Positions 7,325 to 15,248 are shown, numbered from the stretch's first letter. The stretch: DNA of 22,004 nt from DATJBC01 sp035515515 (GCA_035515515.1 DATJBC010000095.1:1-22004), one strand, 5' to 3'. The notes: generated by a model not told the origin, from the letters alone. Made by a program: numbers and translations.

Positions 7325-8481
7325 CAGGCAGCCCGCTCCCGGCGGGCCACGGCGAGCTCGGCGCAGCGCCGCGCCCGGCGGTCGGCCTCCACCACGTCGG
7401 CGGCCTCGTGCGCCTCGGCCCCGTCGAAGGCGGCCAGGGTCTCGGCCACCACCTCGGCGATGGCCGCCCACCCGATGCGCTCGGCCAGGAAGGCCGCCAC
7501 GGCCACCTCGTTGCCGGCGTTGAGCCACGCCGGCGCCAGGCCCCCGGCCCGGCCCGCCTCCTCGGCCAGGGCCAGGCACGAGAACACGCCCCGGTCGGGC
7601 TGCTCGAAGTCGAGGCGGGTGAGGCGCGACCAGTCGATGGCGCCCAGGCTGCGGGGGAGGCGGTCGGGGTAACCGAGGGCGTAGCCGATGGGGAGGCGCA
7701 TGTCGGGCTGGGAGAGCTGGGCCACGGTGGATCCGTCCACGAACTCCACCATCGAGTGTACGACCGACTGTGGGTGGATGATCACCGCGATCCGGTCGTA
7801 GGCCACGCCGAACAGCTCGTGGGCCTCGATGACCTCGAGGCCCTTGTTCATGAGGGTGGACGAGTCCACGGTGATCTTGGGGCCCATGCTCCACGTCGGG
7901 TGGGCCAGGGCGTCGTGCACGCTCACGCCCGCCAGCTGGGCCCGCGTCCGCCCCCGGAAGGGCCCCCCGCTGGCCGTGAGCACCAGGCGCGCCACCTCGG
8001 CCGGCCCGTTCCCGGCCCGCAGGCACTGGTGGAGGGCGCAGTGCTCGGAGTCCACGGGCACGATCTCGGCCCCCGGGGTGCGGCGGGCGCGCGCCACCAC
8101 CGGGGCCCCGGCGATGAGCGACTCCTTGTTGGCCAGCGCCAGGCGGCGCCCGCTCTCCAGGGCGGCCAGCGTCACGGGCAGGCCGGCGAAGCCCACCACG
8201 GCGTTGAGCACGACGTCGCCCACCCGGGCCACCGCCGCCAGCCCCTCGGTCCCGGCCAGCACCTCGGTCCCCCGGGGCACGGCCGCCGCCAGAGCGGGCG
8301 CCGCCTCGGGGTCGCCCACCGCCACCACCTCGGGCCGCAGGAGGGCGGCCTGGGAGGCCAGGGCGTCGACCGAGCGCCAGGCGGCCAGGGCCACGACCGT
8401 GAAGCGGTCGGGGTGGGCCAGGGCCACGTCGACGGCCTGGGTCCCGATCGACCCGGTCGACCCGACCAGGCTGACCTTCAC
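7324..8481 (-). CDS. dxr: 1-deoxy-D-xylulose 5-phosphate reductoisomerase
   Basis: A 385-residue DXR (IspC), which converts DXP to MEP with NADPH, the committed step of the MEP pathway. The NADPH-binding motif GSTGSIG is at residues 7-13. LANKES lies at 116-121 and the metal-binding SEH at 145-147, with Asp144 and Glu146 as ligands. SGGPF is at 171-175. The catalytic loop HPTWSMGPKITVDSSTLMNK (194-213) leads to Glu216 of GLEVIEA. The C-terminal part contains NAGNEVAVAAFL. The length is normal. The start is a GTG at 8481-8479 preceded by GGGGGGACC. The preceding cdsA ends 52 nt upstream and the following rseP overlaps by one base. Confident call. Confidence 0.97.
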   Translation of the reverse strand: MKVSLVGSTGSIGTQAVDVALAHPDRFTVVALAAWRSVDALASQAALLRPEVVAVGDPEAAPALAAAVPRGTEVLAGTEGLAAVARVGDVVLNAVVGFAGLPVTLAALESGRRLALANKESLIAGAPVVARARRTPGAEIVPVDSEHCALHQCLRAGNGPAEVARLVLTASGGPFRGRTRAQLAGVSVHDALAHPTWSMGPKITVDSSTLMNKGLEVIEAHELFGVAYDRIAVIIHPQSVVHSMVEFVDGSTVAQLSQPDMRLPIGYALGYPDRLPRSLGAIDWSRLTRLDFEQPDRGVFSCLALAEEAGRAGGLAPAWLNAGNEVAVAAFLAERIGWAAIAEVVAETLAAFDGAEAHEAADVVEADRRARRCAELAVARRERAA

Positions 8482-8533
8482 CGGTCCCCCCCGACCGCCG
8501 GTCCCCGGTGCTGGCGCCCGTCGCCGCCGACGC

Positions 8534-10198
8534 TCACCCGAGGTTGAGCACCCGGACGAGGTAGTAGGTGGCGGGCAGCACGAACAGCAGCGCGTCGATG
8601 CGGTCGAGGACCCCGCCGTGGCCCGGGAGGATGGCGCCCATGTCCTTGATGCCCAGGTCCCGCTTGACCAGCGACTCGCACAGGTCGCCGATGGGGGCCA
8701 CCACCGCCACCACCACGCCCAGGAGCGCCGCCTTGGGCACCGTCCAGGGGTGGACCTGGCCGGTGACGGCGGCCGACAGGGCGACCGACAGCACCGCCCC
8801 GCCCACGAACCCCTCCCAGGTCTTGCCCGGGCTCACCCGGGGGGCCAGGGGGTGGCGGCCCAGCCAGCTCCCCACGGCCAGCGCCCCTACGTCGGCGCCG
8901 ATGGCGGCCACGATGGCGCCCAGTACGAAGGCGATGCCGTGGCGGTGCGGGTACTGCGAGGGCGAGAGCATGAGGGCGGCGAACGACCCCAGGAGCCCCA
9001 CCCAGGCGAAGCCGAACACCGTGGTGGCGATGCCCTCCACCGGCGACCCCCGCTCCGCGCCGACCAGGTACCAGATCATGGACGTCACCACGACCAGCAC
9101 GAGCACGAGGGGCAGGGCGGCCACGCCCTTGGCGTAGGCGGCCACCATGACCATGACCGTGGCCACCAGCCCCGGGAAGGTGGCCGGTCGCCGGCCCCGC
9201 GCCCGGAACGCCGCGTAGCACTCCGCCGCGGCCAGGGCCACCACGACCGTCGACAGCACCAGGGTGGCCACGGTGCCGACCTCGAAGCAGATCACGGCCA
9301 CCAGGGCGAAGCCCAGCCCGGTGGCGATGGCCACCGGCATGTTGCGCGTGGGGCCGTGTCCCGACCCTCCCTCGGCGGGCTCGGGCGGCCGGGGCGGCCG
9401 GGCCCGCCCCGGGGCGGGGTGGCCCCCGCTGTCGCGGGGGCCGAGGCGCAGCGGCGAGGAGCTGATCGAGGTCACCGGGTGCTCGGGGTCGGTGCCCGGG
9501 CCGGGGGCCTCGGCCCGACCCGCGGCGGCCGGCTCGGGGGCGGGCGCCGGCGAGCCCGCGTCCTCGTCCCACCAGCTGGCGCCGCCGCCGGCGGGCGCCG
9601 CCTCGGGCCGCTCCTCCCCGGCGGTGGGGCGCTGCAGGTCGTCGAACTCCCAGGGACGGCGCTCCTCGAGGGGCCTGTCCTCCAGGGCGCCCACCCGCGT
9701 CTCCTCGTCGGCCAGGAGCGAGGGGTCGAACCCGCTGTCCTCCCATTCGTGGCTGTGCTCGCGCCAGGCCGGGCCGGTGTCCCCCGCCGCCGCCCAGCCC
9801 TCGGCGTCGTCCTCGCCGCGGCGGTCGAGCACGGCCGGCACCTGCCCGGTGGGCGGGTCGGTCCAGTGGGGCATGTCGGGCACGGCGGGGGCGGGCTCGC
9901 GGGGGAAGATGGCCGACCCCGGCTCGAGGGGGTCCCCGCCGTTGTGGGTGGCGCGTTCCGCCGAACGGGCGTCGGCCTCCGACAGGCCGCCCACGGCGGG
10001 GAACGACAGCTGGTCGCGCACCTCGGCGCCCTCGTCCCCGGCGTCGTGGCCCTCGCCGGCGGCGGGCGCCGCGCCGGCGGCGTCGCCGGGGGCGCCCCGG
10101 CTCATCCCGGCCGGCTGGGCCCCGATGATGCGCACCCGCTCGGTGACGGGCTCGACGTCGTCCTCGGGCTCCGGCTCGTATTCGTCTCGATCGTCCAC
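8534..10198 (-). CDS. cdsA: Phosphatidate cytidylyltransferase (CDP-diacylglycerol synthase) with long acidic N-terminal extension
   Basis: A 554-residue protein. The C-terminal part (about 285-554) is a multi-helix CdsA that makes CDP-diacylglycerol from CTP and phosphatidate. It carries the family signature around 509-535 (SLVKRDLGIKDMGAILPGHG, then GGVLDRIDALLF) and PGKTWEGFVGG at about 457-467. The first 285 residues are hydrophilic, rich in Asp/Glu/Pro/Ala, and presumably cytosolic and disordered. They contain isolated Trp-centred segments: MPHWTDPPTGQVP (about 109-121), WREHSHEWEDSGFDPSLL (145-162), RPWEFDDLQRP (181-191) and SWWDED (208-213). Typical CdsA proteins are about 270-300 residues, so the extension doubles the protein. 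The GTG start has GGGAGG close upstream. The extension uses the same base composition and stays in frame, so I treat it as real. Confidence 0.92.
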   Translation of the reverse strand: MDDRDEYEPEPEDDVEPVTERVRIIGAQPAGMSRGAPGDAAGAAPAAGEGHDAGDEGAEVRDQLSFPAVGGLSEADARSAERATHNGGDPLEPGSAIFPREPAPAVPDMPHWTDPPTGQVPAVLDRRGEDDAEGWAAAGDTGPAWREHSHEWEDSGFDPSLLADEETRVGALEDRPLEERRPWEFDDLQRPTAGEERPEAAPAGGGASWWDEDAGSPAPAPEPAAAGRAEAPGPGTDPEHPVTSISSSPLRLGPRDSGGHPAPGRARPPRPPEPAEGGSGHGPTRNMPVAIATGLGFALVAVICFEVGTVATLVLSTVVVALAAAECYAAFRARGRRPATFPGLVATVMVMVAAYAKGVAALPLVLVLVVVTSMIWYLVGAERGSPVEGIATTVFGFAWVGLLGSFAALMLSPSQYPHRHGIAFVLGAIVAAIGADVGALAVGSWLGRHPLAPRVSPGKTWEGFVGGAVLSVALSAAVTGQVHPWTVPKAALLGVVVAVVAPIGDLCESLVKRDLGIKDMGAILPGHGGVLDRIDALLFVLPATYYLVRVLNLG

Positions 10199-10238
10199 GT
10201 CCCCTCCCGCCAGCCGGGAAGCTCCTGGAGCGGCCCCC

Positions 10239-10808
10239 TCAGATCTCGAGGAGCTCCTGCTCTTTGTGCGCGAGCAGCTTGTCGATGGCGGCCACCATGT
10301 CGTGGGTGAGCTTGTCGAGCTCCTTCTCGACCCGCTCGAGGGCGTCCGAGGACAGGTCCCCGTCGTGCTCGAGCGCCTCGAGCTCGTGGCGGGCCGCCCG
10401 GCGGACGTTGCGCAGCGCCACCCGGCCCTCCTCCGCCTTGTGCCGTACCACCTTCACCAATTCCTTGCGCCGTTCCTCGGTGAGCGGCGGAAAAGCCAAC
10501 CGTATGACGTTCCCGTCGTTGGAGGGGGTGATACCGAGGTCCGAGGCCTGGATGGCCCGCTCGATCGACGACAGCGTCGACTTGTCGTAGGGCGAGATGA
10601 CGAGCAGCCGGGCCTCGGGGACGCTCAGGCCGGCCATCGTGCGCAGCTCGACCTCGGTGCCGTACACGTCGACCTTGAGGTGCTCGACGAGGCCGGCCGT
10701 GGCCCGGCCCGTGCGGACCCCCCCGAAGTCCGCCTGGGTGTGGGCGACCGCCTTGTCCATGCGCTCGCGGGTGTCGGCGAGCACCACCCCGGTGAGCTCG
10801 TCGTCCAT
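10239..10808 (-). CDS. frr: Ribosome recycling factor
   Basis: A 189-residue ribosome recycling factor, which with EF-G splits post-termination ribosomes. Family features include RMDKAVAHTQADFGGVRTGRA near the N-terminus, YGTEVELRTMAGLSVPEARLL, SDLGITPSNDGNVIRLAFPPLTEERR, and the C-terminal helix with HDMVAAIDKLLAHKEQELLEI. I choose the ATG at 10808-10806, whose first base is the last base of the pyrH stop (TGATG). An in-frame GTG three bases upstream (10811) would instead give a GTGA overlap. Either way it is coupled to pyrH. It lies in the conserved rpsB-tsf-pyrH-frr-cdsA order. Confidence 0.96.
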   Translation of the reverse strand: MDDELTGVVLADTRERMDKAVAHTQADFGGVRTGRATAGLVEHLKVDVYGTEVELRTMAGLSVPEARLLVISPYDKSTLSSIERAIQASDLGITPSNDGNVIRLAFPPLTEERRKELVKVVRHKAEEGRVALRNVRRAARHELEALEHDGDLSSDALERVEKELDKLTHDMVAAIDKLLAHKEQELLEI

Positions 10809-11593
10809 CACCTGATCAGCGTACCGATCTCCTCGCCGGCCAGCGCACGATGGAGGTTGCCCGGCCCCATCAGGTCGAACACGAGCACGGGGAGGCGGTT
10901 GTCCTTGCAGAAGGTGATGGCGGTGAGGTCCATCACCCGCAGGTCCTGGTTGACCACGTCCATGAAGGTCAGCTCGTCGTAGCGGCGGGCCCCGGGGTCG
11001 AGCTTGGGGTCGGCGCTGTAGACGCCGTCCACGCCCGAGTGGGTCCCCTTCAAGAGGACCTCGGCCTCGATCTCGGCGGCCCGCAGGGCGGCCGAGGTGT
11101 CGGTCGTGAAGTAGGGGTTGCCCATGCCCGCCCCGAAGATCACCACCCGGCCCTTCTCCAGGTGCCGGACGGCCCGGCGCCGGATGTAGGGCTCGGCCAC
11201 CTCCGCCATGGCGATGGCCGACAGCACCCGGGTGGGCTGGCCGTGGCGCTCGATGGCGTCCTGGAGGGCCAAGGCGTTGACCACCGTGGCCAGCATCCCC
11301 ATGGTGTCGGAGGTGGTGCGGTCCAGCCCCTGGCCCTCGCCCGTCGCCCCCCGCCAGATGTTGCCCCCGCCCACCACGATGGCGAGCTCGAGGTCGAGCT
11401 CGGCGCGCGCCACGGCGATCTCCCGGGCGAAGCGCTCGACCACGCCGCCGTCGATGGTCTCGTCGGAGGCCGAGGAGGCGAGCGCCTCCCCCGACATCTT
11501 GAGGACCACCCGGCGGCCCAGCCGGGGCGGGGTCCCGGCGGTGTCGGCCGGCCCCGGCGCGGCGCGGCTCTGCGCGACGTCAGCTGCCGACAA
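10808..11593 (-). CDS. pyrH: UMP kinase
   Basis: A 261-residue bacterial UMP kinase of the amino-acid kinase fold, phosphorylating UMP to UDP. Motifs: RVVLKMSGEAL (28-38, nucleotide/phosphate binding), IVVGGGNIWRG (72-82), DTMGMLATVVNALALQDAIE (96-115), RHLEKGRVVIFGAGMGNPYFTTDTSAALRA (143-172) and KGTHSGVDGVYSADPK (182-197). The core matches the usual length of about 235-245 residues; an extra N-terminal stretch of about 26 residues is Ala/Pro-rich. I take the TTG at 11593-11591 as start, overlapping tsf by 14 nt, with an AGG 5 nt upstream. The next in-frame GTG (in GRRVVLK) would leave almost nothing before the first strand, so the N-terminus is uncertain within these 26 residues. Confidence 0.95.
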   Translation of the reverse strand: MSAADVAQSRAAPGPADTAGTPPRLGRRVVLKMSGEALASSASDETIDGGVVERFAREIAVARAELDLELAIVVGGGNIWRGATGEGQGLDRTTSDTMGMLATVVNALALQDAIERHGQPTRVLSAIAMAEVAEPYIRRRAVRHLEKGRVVIFGAGMGNPYFTTDTSAALRAAEIEAEVLLKGTHSGVDGVYSADPKLDPGARRYDELTFMDVVNQDLRVMDLTAITFCKDNRLPVLVFDLMGPGNLHRALAGEEIGTLIR

Positions 11594-12374
11594 CGACCTG
11601 GGCGAAGCGCACGATCTCCGCGCCCCCGATGACGTCGGCGATGGTGCGCTTCTCGTCCTTGGCGTAGGCCTGCTCGAGGAGGCAGCGCTCCTTGAACCAC
11701 CCGTTCATGCGCCCGTCGACGATCTTGGGGAGCGCCGCTTCGGGCTTGCCCTCGTTGCGCGAGATCGTCTCCACGGTGGCGCGCTCGGCGGCCACCTCCT
11801 CGGCGGGCACCTCCTCGCGCCGCAGGTACGACGGGCGGGCGAAGGCCACGTGCACGGCCACGTCGTGGGCCAGCGCCTCGTCGCCGCCCCGCATCTCGAC
11901 GAGCACGGCGTTCACGCCCCGGCCCGCCTGCATGTGGAGGTAGGTCCCCACCACGGCGTCGGGCCCGGTGTCGAAGCGCACGACCTGGCCCACCGAGATG
12001 TTCTCCTTGAGGGTGGTCTTGAGCTCGTCGATGTCCTCGGCGCGCTCGACGGTGGCCTCGGCGCCCTTCTCCGCCACCAGCTGGGCGAGCTCGTCGGTGA
12101 GGTTGACGAAGCTCTCGGCCTTGGCCACGAAGTCGGTCTCGCAGCGCAGCTCGACGATGGCCGCCGCGCTGCCCGTCACGGCCAGGGCCACCGCCCCCTG
12201 GGTGGCCTCGCGGTCGGAGCGCTTGGCCGCCCCGGCCAGCCCCTGCTCGCGCAGCCACTGCCGGGCCCGGTCCATGTCCCCGTCGGACTGCTCCAGGGCG
12301 CGCTTGGCGTCCATCATCCCCGCGCCGGTGGCGCGCCGCAGCGCCTGCACGTCCTGGGCGGTGAAGGAGGCCAC
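11580..12374 (-). CDS. tsf: Elongation factor Ts
   Basis: A 264-residue EF-Ts, the nucleotide exchange factor for EF-Tu. The N-terminal UBA-like domain reads SFTAQDVQALRRATGAGMMDAKRAL, followed by GLAGAAKRSDREATQGAV. The conserved core motif CETDFVAK (about 78-85) makes contact with EF-Tu in homologues. The dimerisation/coiled-coil part and VAFARPSYLRREEVP follow. The start is a GTG at 12374-12372, only 3 nt after the rpsB stop. The end overlaps pyrH. The length is normal for Actinomycetota. Confidence 0.96.
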   Translation of the reverse strand: MASFTAQDVQALRRATGAGMMDAKRALEQSDGDMDRARQWLREQGLAGAAKRSDREATQGAVALAVTGSAAAIVELRCETDFVAKAESFVNLTDELAQLVAEKGAEATVERAEDIDELKTTLKENISVGQVVRFDTGPDAVVGTYLHMQAGRGVNAVLVEMRGGDEALAHDVAVHVAFARPSYLRREEVPAEEVAAERATVETISRNEGKPEAALPKIVDGRMNGWFKERCLLEQAYAKDEKRTIADVIGGAEIVRFAQVVVGS

Positions 12375-12377
12375 GCC

Positions 12378-13313
12378 TCAGCCCTCGCCCGGCGCCGGCG
12401 CGGTGCCGGCGGGGGCGGCGCCCCCGGGGCCCGGCGAGGCCTCGGGAGCGGGCGCGGCGCCGTCGGCGGGCGCGGCGCTGTCGGCGGCCGGGGCGCCCTC
12501 GGCCGCGGCGGGGGCCGCCGGGGGGGCGGGTGCCGCCGGGGCCGGCGCCCCGCCGGCGGCCCGGGGCGGGCGGCGGGGCGCCGAGGACGGTGGGGGCGGC
12601 GGCGGGGCGGGCGGGGCGGGGCGGTGGTCGGACACCCACTTCCCCTCGATCACGGCCTCGGCCATGACCCGGCACATGAGCGCACCCGAGCGGATGGCGT
12701 CGTCGTTGCCGGGGATGACGTAGGTGATCACGTCGGGGTCGCAGTTGGTGTCGACCACGGCCACGATGGGCATGCCGAGCTTGTTGGCCTCGGTGACGGC
12801 GATGTGCTCCTTCTTCGTGTCGATCACGAAGATGGCGTCGGGCAGCCGGTCGAGGTCGCGGATCCCCCCCAGGTTGCGCCGCAGCTTCTCCAGCTCGCGG
12901 CGGTGGCGCAGGCCCTCCTTCTTGGGCATGGCGTCGAAGTCACCGGCGCGCTCCATGCCCTCGTACTCCCGCAGCTTCCCCACCCGCGACGAGATGGTGG
13001 CGAAGTTGGTCAGCATGCCGCCCAGCCAACGCTCGTTGACGAAGGGCATGCCGCAGGCCCGGGCGTAGGTGGCGATGGGGCCCTGGGTCTGCTTCTTGGT
13101 CCCCACGAAGAGCAGGGTGCCGCCCTTGGCCACCAGGTCGCGCACGTACCCGTAGGCCTCTTCGAGCCCCTCGAGCGTCCGCTTGAGGTCGATGATGTAG
13201 ATCCCGTTGCGCTCGCCCAGGATGAAGCGGCGCATCTTCGGGTTCCATCGGCGTGTCTGGTGGCCGAAGTGCATGCCGGCCTCCAGCAACTGCCGCGTGG
13301 TCACGACGGCCAC
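12378..13313 (-). CDS. rpsB: 30S ribosomal protein S2 with Ala/Pro-rich C-terminal tail
   Basis: A 311-residue S2. The core (1-230) shows TTRQLLEAGMHFGHQTRRWN, NGIYIIDLKRTLEGLEEAY, LLFVGTKKQTQGPIATYA, NERWLGGMLTNF and VDTNCDPDVITYVIPGNDD, all typical. Residues about 231-311 are an extreme Pro/Ala/Gly tail, including seven consecutive Pro near 236-242; most actinobacterial S2 proteins have shorter tails. I choose the GTG at 13313-13311, which gives MAVVTTRQLL as in mycobacterial S2, because GGGAGGAG lies 5 nt upstream. An in-frame ATG at 13328 exists but would place this SD inside the coding region and has no good SD of its own. It is followed 3 nt later by tsf. Confidence 0.95.
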   Translation of the reverse strand: MAVVTTRQLLEAGMHFGHQTRRWNPKMRRFILGERNGIYIIDLKRTLEGLEEAYGYVRDLVAKGGTLLFVGTKKQTQGPIATYARACGMPFVNERWLGGMLTNFATISSRVGKLREYEGMERAGDFDAMPKKEGLRHRRELEKLRRNLGGIRDLDRLPDAIFVIDTKKEHIAVTEANKLGMPIVAVVDTNCDPDVITYVIPGNDDAIRSGALMCRVMAEAVIEGKWVSDHRPAPPAPPPPPPSSAPRRPPRAAGGAPAPAAPAPPAAPAAAEGAPAADSAAPADGAAPAPEASPGPGGAAPAGTAPAPGEG

Positions 13314-13326
13314 AGGTGCTCCTCCC
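13314..13326 (-). promoter_or_regulatory. Strong Shine-Dalgarno that fixes the rpsB start
   Basis: The minus strand reads GGGAGGAGCACCT immediately before the GTG at 13313. The GGGAGGAG core (13326-13319) is 5 nt from GTG. It overlaps an upstream in-frame ATG (13328-13326), which argues that the GTG and not the ATG is used. Confidence 0.6.
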
Positions 13327-13397
13327 ATCGGTTGGTCTTCCCCGGCGCTGCGCCTGTCGGCGACCGTGGACGCACCGGGTGCTTCTGGATGTGTCGG

Positions 13398-13416
13398 GCC
13401 CGCCGCCGCGGCGGGC
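13398..13416. terminator. GC-rich inverted repeat between whiG and rpsB
   Basis: Perfect 8-bp arms (GCCCGCCG at 13398-13405, CGGCGGGC at 13409-13416) with a 3-nt loop lie 34 nt after the whiG stop and about 85 nt before rpsB. On the minus strand it could end whiG transcription or sit in the rpsB leader. There is no U-tract. The 137-nt gap is the largest inside the minus-strand cluster, so a separate rpsB promoter is likely here, but I could not identify convincing -35/-10 boxes. Confidence 0.35.
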
Positions 13417-13450
13417 GCCGGCCATGGTAGCCGAGCGGGTCGGGGCCCGG

Positions 13451-14302
13451 TCAGCCCGTGGCGGCCACGCTGGGGCGCGAGCCGCGCCGGCCGCCGCCCG
13501 AGCGGCCCCGGCCGCGGGTGTCGGTGCCGTCGGGGGAGCGGTCGCTCAGGCGGCCTCGCAGCTGGAGGACGGCCTTGGTGTGGATCTGGCACACCCGGCT
13601 CTCGGTGACACCGAGGATCTCCCCGATCTCCGCCAGGGTGAGGCCTTCGTAGTAGTACAGCGACAGCACGGTGCGCTCCCGCTCGCCCAGCTGCATGATG
13701 GCCTGGGCCAGGATCTCCTTGGACTCCTTGTCCTCGAACATGGCCACGGGACCGGCCGTGCTGTCGGGGATGGTGTCGCCCAGCGTGGTGCGGTCGGCGC
13801 GGTCGCCGCCCACCATGAAGACCTCGTCGAGGGCGGCCACGCCCACGAAGGAGATCTGGCGGAGGATCTCCTGGAGCTCGGGCTCCGAGATCCCCAGCTC
13901 CGACGCCACCTCGGCGTCGGTGGGGGTGCGCAGCAGGCTCGCCTCCAGCGACGCGTAGGCCTGCTCCACGGCGCGCGCCTTGGCCCGCACCGAGCGCGGC
14001 ACCCAGTCGATGGCCCGCAGCTCGTCGATGATCGCCCCCCGGATCCGGGGGATGGCGTAGGTCTCGAACTTGACCTGGCGCACGGGGTTGAAGCGGTCGA
14101 TGGCGTCGATGAGCCCGATGATGCCGTAGCTCACCAGGTCGGCCCCGTCGACGTGCTGGGGCAGGCCGACCGCCACCCGGGCGGCCACGTACTTGACCAG
14201 CGGCGAGTACATGACGATGAGCTGGTCGCGCAGGCGACGCTCGTTCGTCTTCTTGTACTCCTCCCACAGGCGTGCGGTGCCGCCGTCCTCGTCCGTGGTC
14301 AC
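13451..14302 (-). CDS. whiG: FliA/WhiG family RNA polymerase sigma factor
   Basis: A 283-residue sigma-28-type factor. Region 2 (about 24-96) has DLVSYGIIGLIDAIDRF and KFETYAIPRIRGAIIDELR. Region 3 spans about 104-180. Region 4 (about 198-250) carries the helix-turn-helix LTLAEIGEILGVTESRVCQI. A basic Gly/Arg-rich tail of about 25 residues ends the protein. In Streptomyces WhiG controls sporulation; in motile bacteria FliA controls late flagellar genes. The window contains neither flagellar nor sporulation genes, so the regulon is unknown. The GTG start (14302) has a TAGGAG SD that includes the xerC stop codon, 7 nt away, so the two are probably cotranscribed. A whiG-like gene next to rpsB also occurs in Streptomyces. 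Confidence 0.92.
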   Translation of the reverse strand: MTTDEDGGTARLWEEYKKTNERRLRDQLIVMYSPLVKYVAARVAVGLPQHVDGADLVSYGIIGLIDAIDRFNPVRQVKFETYAIPRIRGAIIDELRAIDWVPRSVRAKARAVEQAYASLEASLLRTPTDAEVASELGISEPELQEILRQISFVGVAALDEVFMVGGDRADRTTLGDTIPDSTAGPVAMFEDKESKEILAQAIMQLGERERTVLSLYYYEGLTLAEIGEILGVTESRVCQIHTKAVLQLRGRLSDRSPDGTDTRGRGRSGGGRRGSRPSVAATG

Positions 14303-14309
14303 GCCGCTC

Positions 14310-15212
14310 CTAGGCTCGAGGATGGGTCGCCCCGTACACCGCGAGCAACCGGTCCTTACTTACATGAGTGTAGACCTGGGTGGTCTGCAGGCTGGCGTGA
14401 CCCAGGAGCTCCTGGACGACCCGCAGGTCGGCGCCCCCGTCGAGCAGGTGGGTGGCGAAGCTGTGGCGCAGGGCGTGCGGGTGGGTGGGCACCGGTGAGC
14501 GCCGGTCGAGGACCCGCCGCACGTCGCGGGGGCCCAGGCGCGCCCCCCGGCGGTTCAGGAACAACGCCGCCGGGGGCGAGGCCTCGCTGACCAGCTCGTG
14601 GCGGCGCCGCGCCCACTCCCCCAGCGCCGCCACGCAGCGGTCGTGCATGGGGACGCGCCGTTGGCGCCCGCCCTTGCCCGTCACCGACACCAGGCGTCTG
14701 GCGCTGTCCACGTCGTCGGCGTCGAGCCCGCACAGCTCGGCCACCCGGAGGCCCGACCCGTAGAGCAGCTCGAGCAGGGCGTCGTCGCGGGCCGCCACCG
14801 CGGCGTCGCGCGCCGACGGCGCGCGCCGCGCGGCGCGGGCCCCGGCGGGCGCGGGCCCGTCGAGCAACACCGCCAGCTCGCCGCGGTCGAGCACCCGGGG
14901 CAGGCGCGACGCGCCGCCCGGGGCCGACAGCCGGCGCGCCGGGTCGGCGTCGATGTCGCCCCGCTGGGCCAGCCAGGAGAAGTAAGAGCGCAGGGCGGCC
15001 GCCTTGCGGGCAATGGTGGCGCGGGCGTAGCGCCGTGTGGCCAGGAAGGCCAGGTACCGGCGCAGCATGATCCGGTCGACGCCCCCGGGGCCGCCGGCGC
15101 CGGTGCGCGCCGCCCACGCCACGAAGGCCTCCACGTCGCCGCGGTAGGCCCGTCGGGTGGCCGGGGACTGCCCGCCGAGGGACCGGGAGAACGCCTCGAG
15201 GCCCCAGGCCAT
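14310..15212 (-). CDS. xerC: Site-specific tyrosine recombinase XerC
   Basis: A 300-residue tyrosine recombinase of the XerC/XerD type, which resolves chromosome dimers at dif. A SAM-like N-terminal core-binding domain (about 1-90, with SPATRRAYRGDVEAF) is followed by the catalytic domain with all six residues: Arg156 (SGLRVAEL), Lys180 (TGKGGRQR), His246 and Arg249 (HALRHSFATHLL), His272 (LGHASLQTT) and Tyr281 (YTHVS). The length is normal. It sits in a housekeeping operon and no attachment site or integrase-linked cargo is seen, so it is XerC rather than a phage integrase. The start is the ATG at 15212-15210, which lacks an SD; a TAGCGT -10-like box ends 6 nt before it. Confidence 0.93.
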   Translation of the reverse strand: MAWGLEAFSRSLGGQSPATRRAYRGDVEAFVAWAARTGAGGPGGVDRIMLRRYLAFLATRRYARATIARKAAALRSYFSWLAQRGDIDADPARRLSAPGGASRLPRVLDRGELAVLLDGPAPAGARAARRAPSARDAAVAARDDALLELLYGSGLRVAELCGLDADDVDSARRLVSVTGKGGRQRRVPMHDRCVAALGEWARRRHELVSEASPPAALFLNRRGARLGPRDVRRVLDRRSPVPTHPHALRHSFATHLLDGGADLRVVQELLGHASLQTTQVYTHVSKDRLLAVYGATHPRA

Positions 15213-15218
15213 GGGCAA

Positions 15219-15224
15219 ACGCTA
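15219..15224 (-). promoter_or_regulatory. Candidate -10 box for a leaderless xerC transcript
   Basis: The minus strand reads TAGCGT, then six bases (TTGCCC), then the xerC ATG, with no Shine-Dalgarno. That is the spacing expected when transcription starts at or next to the start codon. A second TAGCGT lies 26 bp upstream (15245-15250). Confidence 0.45.
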
Positions 15225-15248
15225 CCCGTCCGCGCGTGGCTGCGACGC

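Noticed and set aside
14310..15212. Tyrosine recombinase considered as an integrase marking a mobile element
   Set aside because: It lies in a housekeeping operon next to whiG and rpsB, has XerC-like length and motifs, and no att repeats, tRNA or cargo genes were seen.
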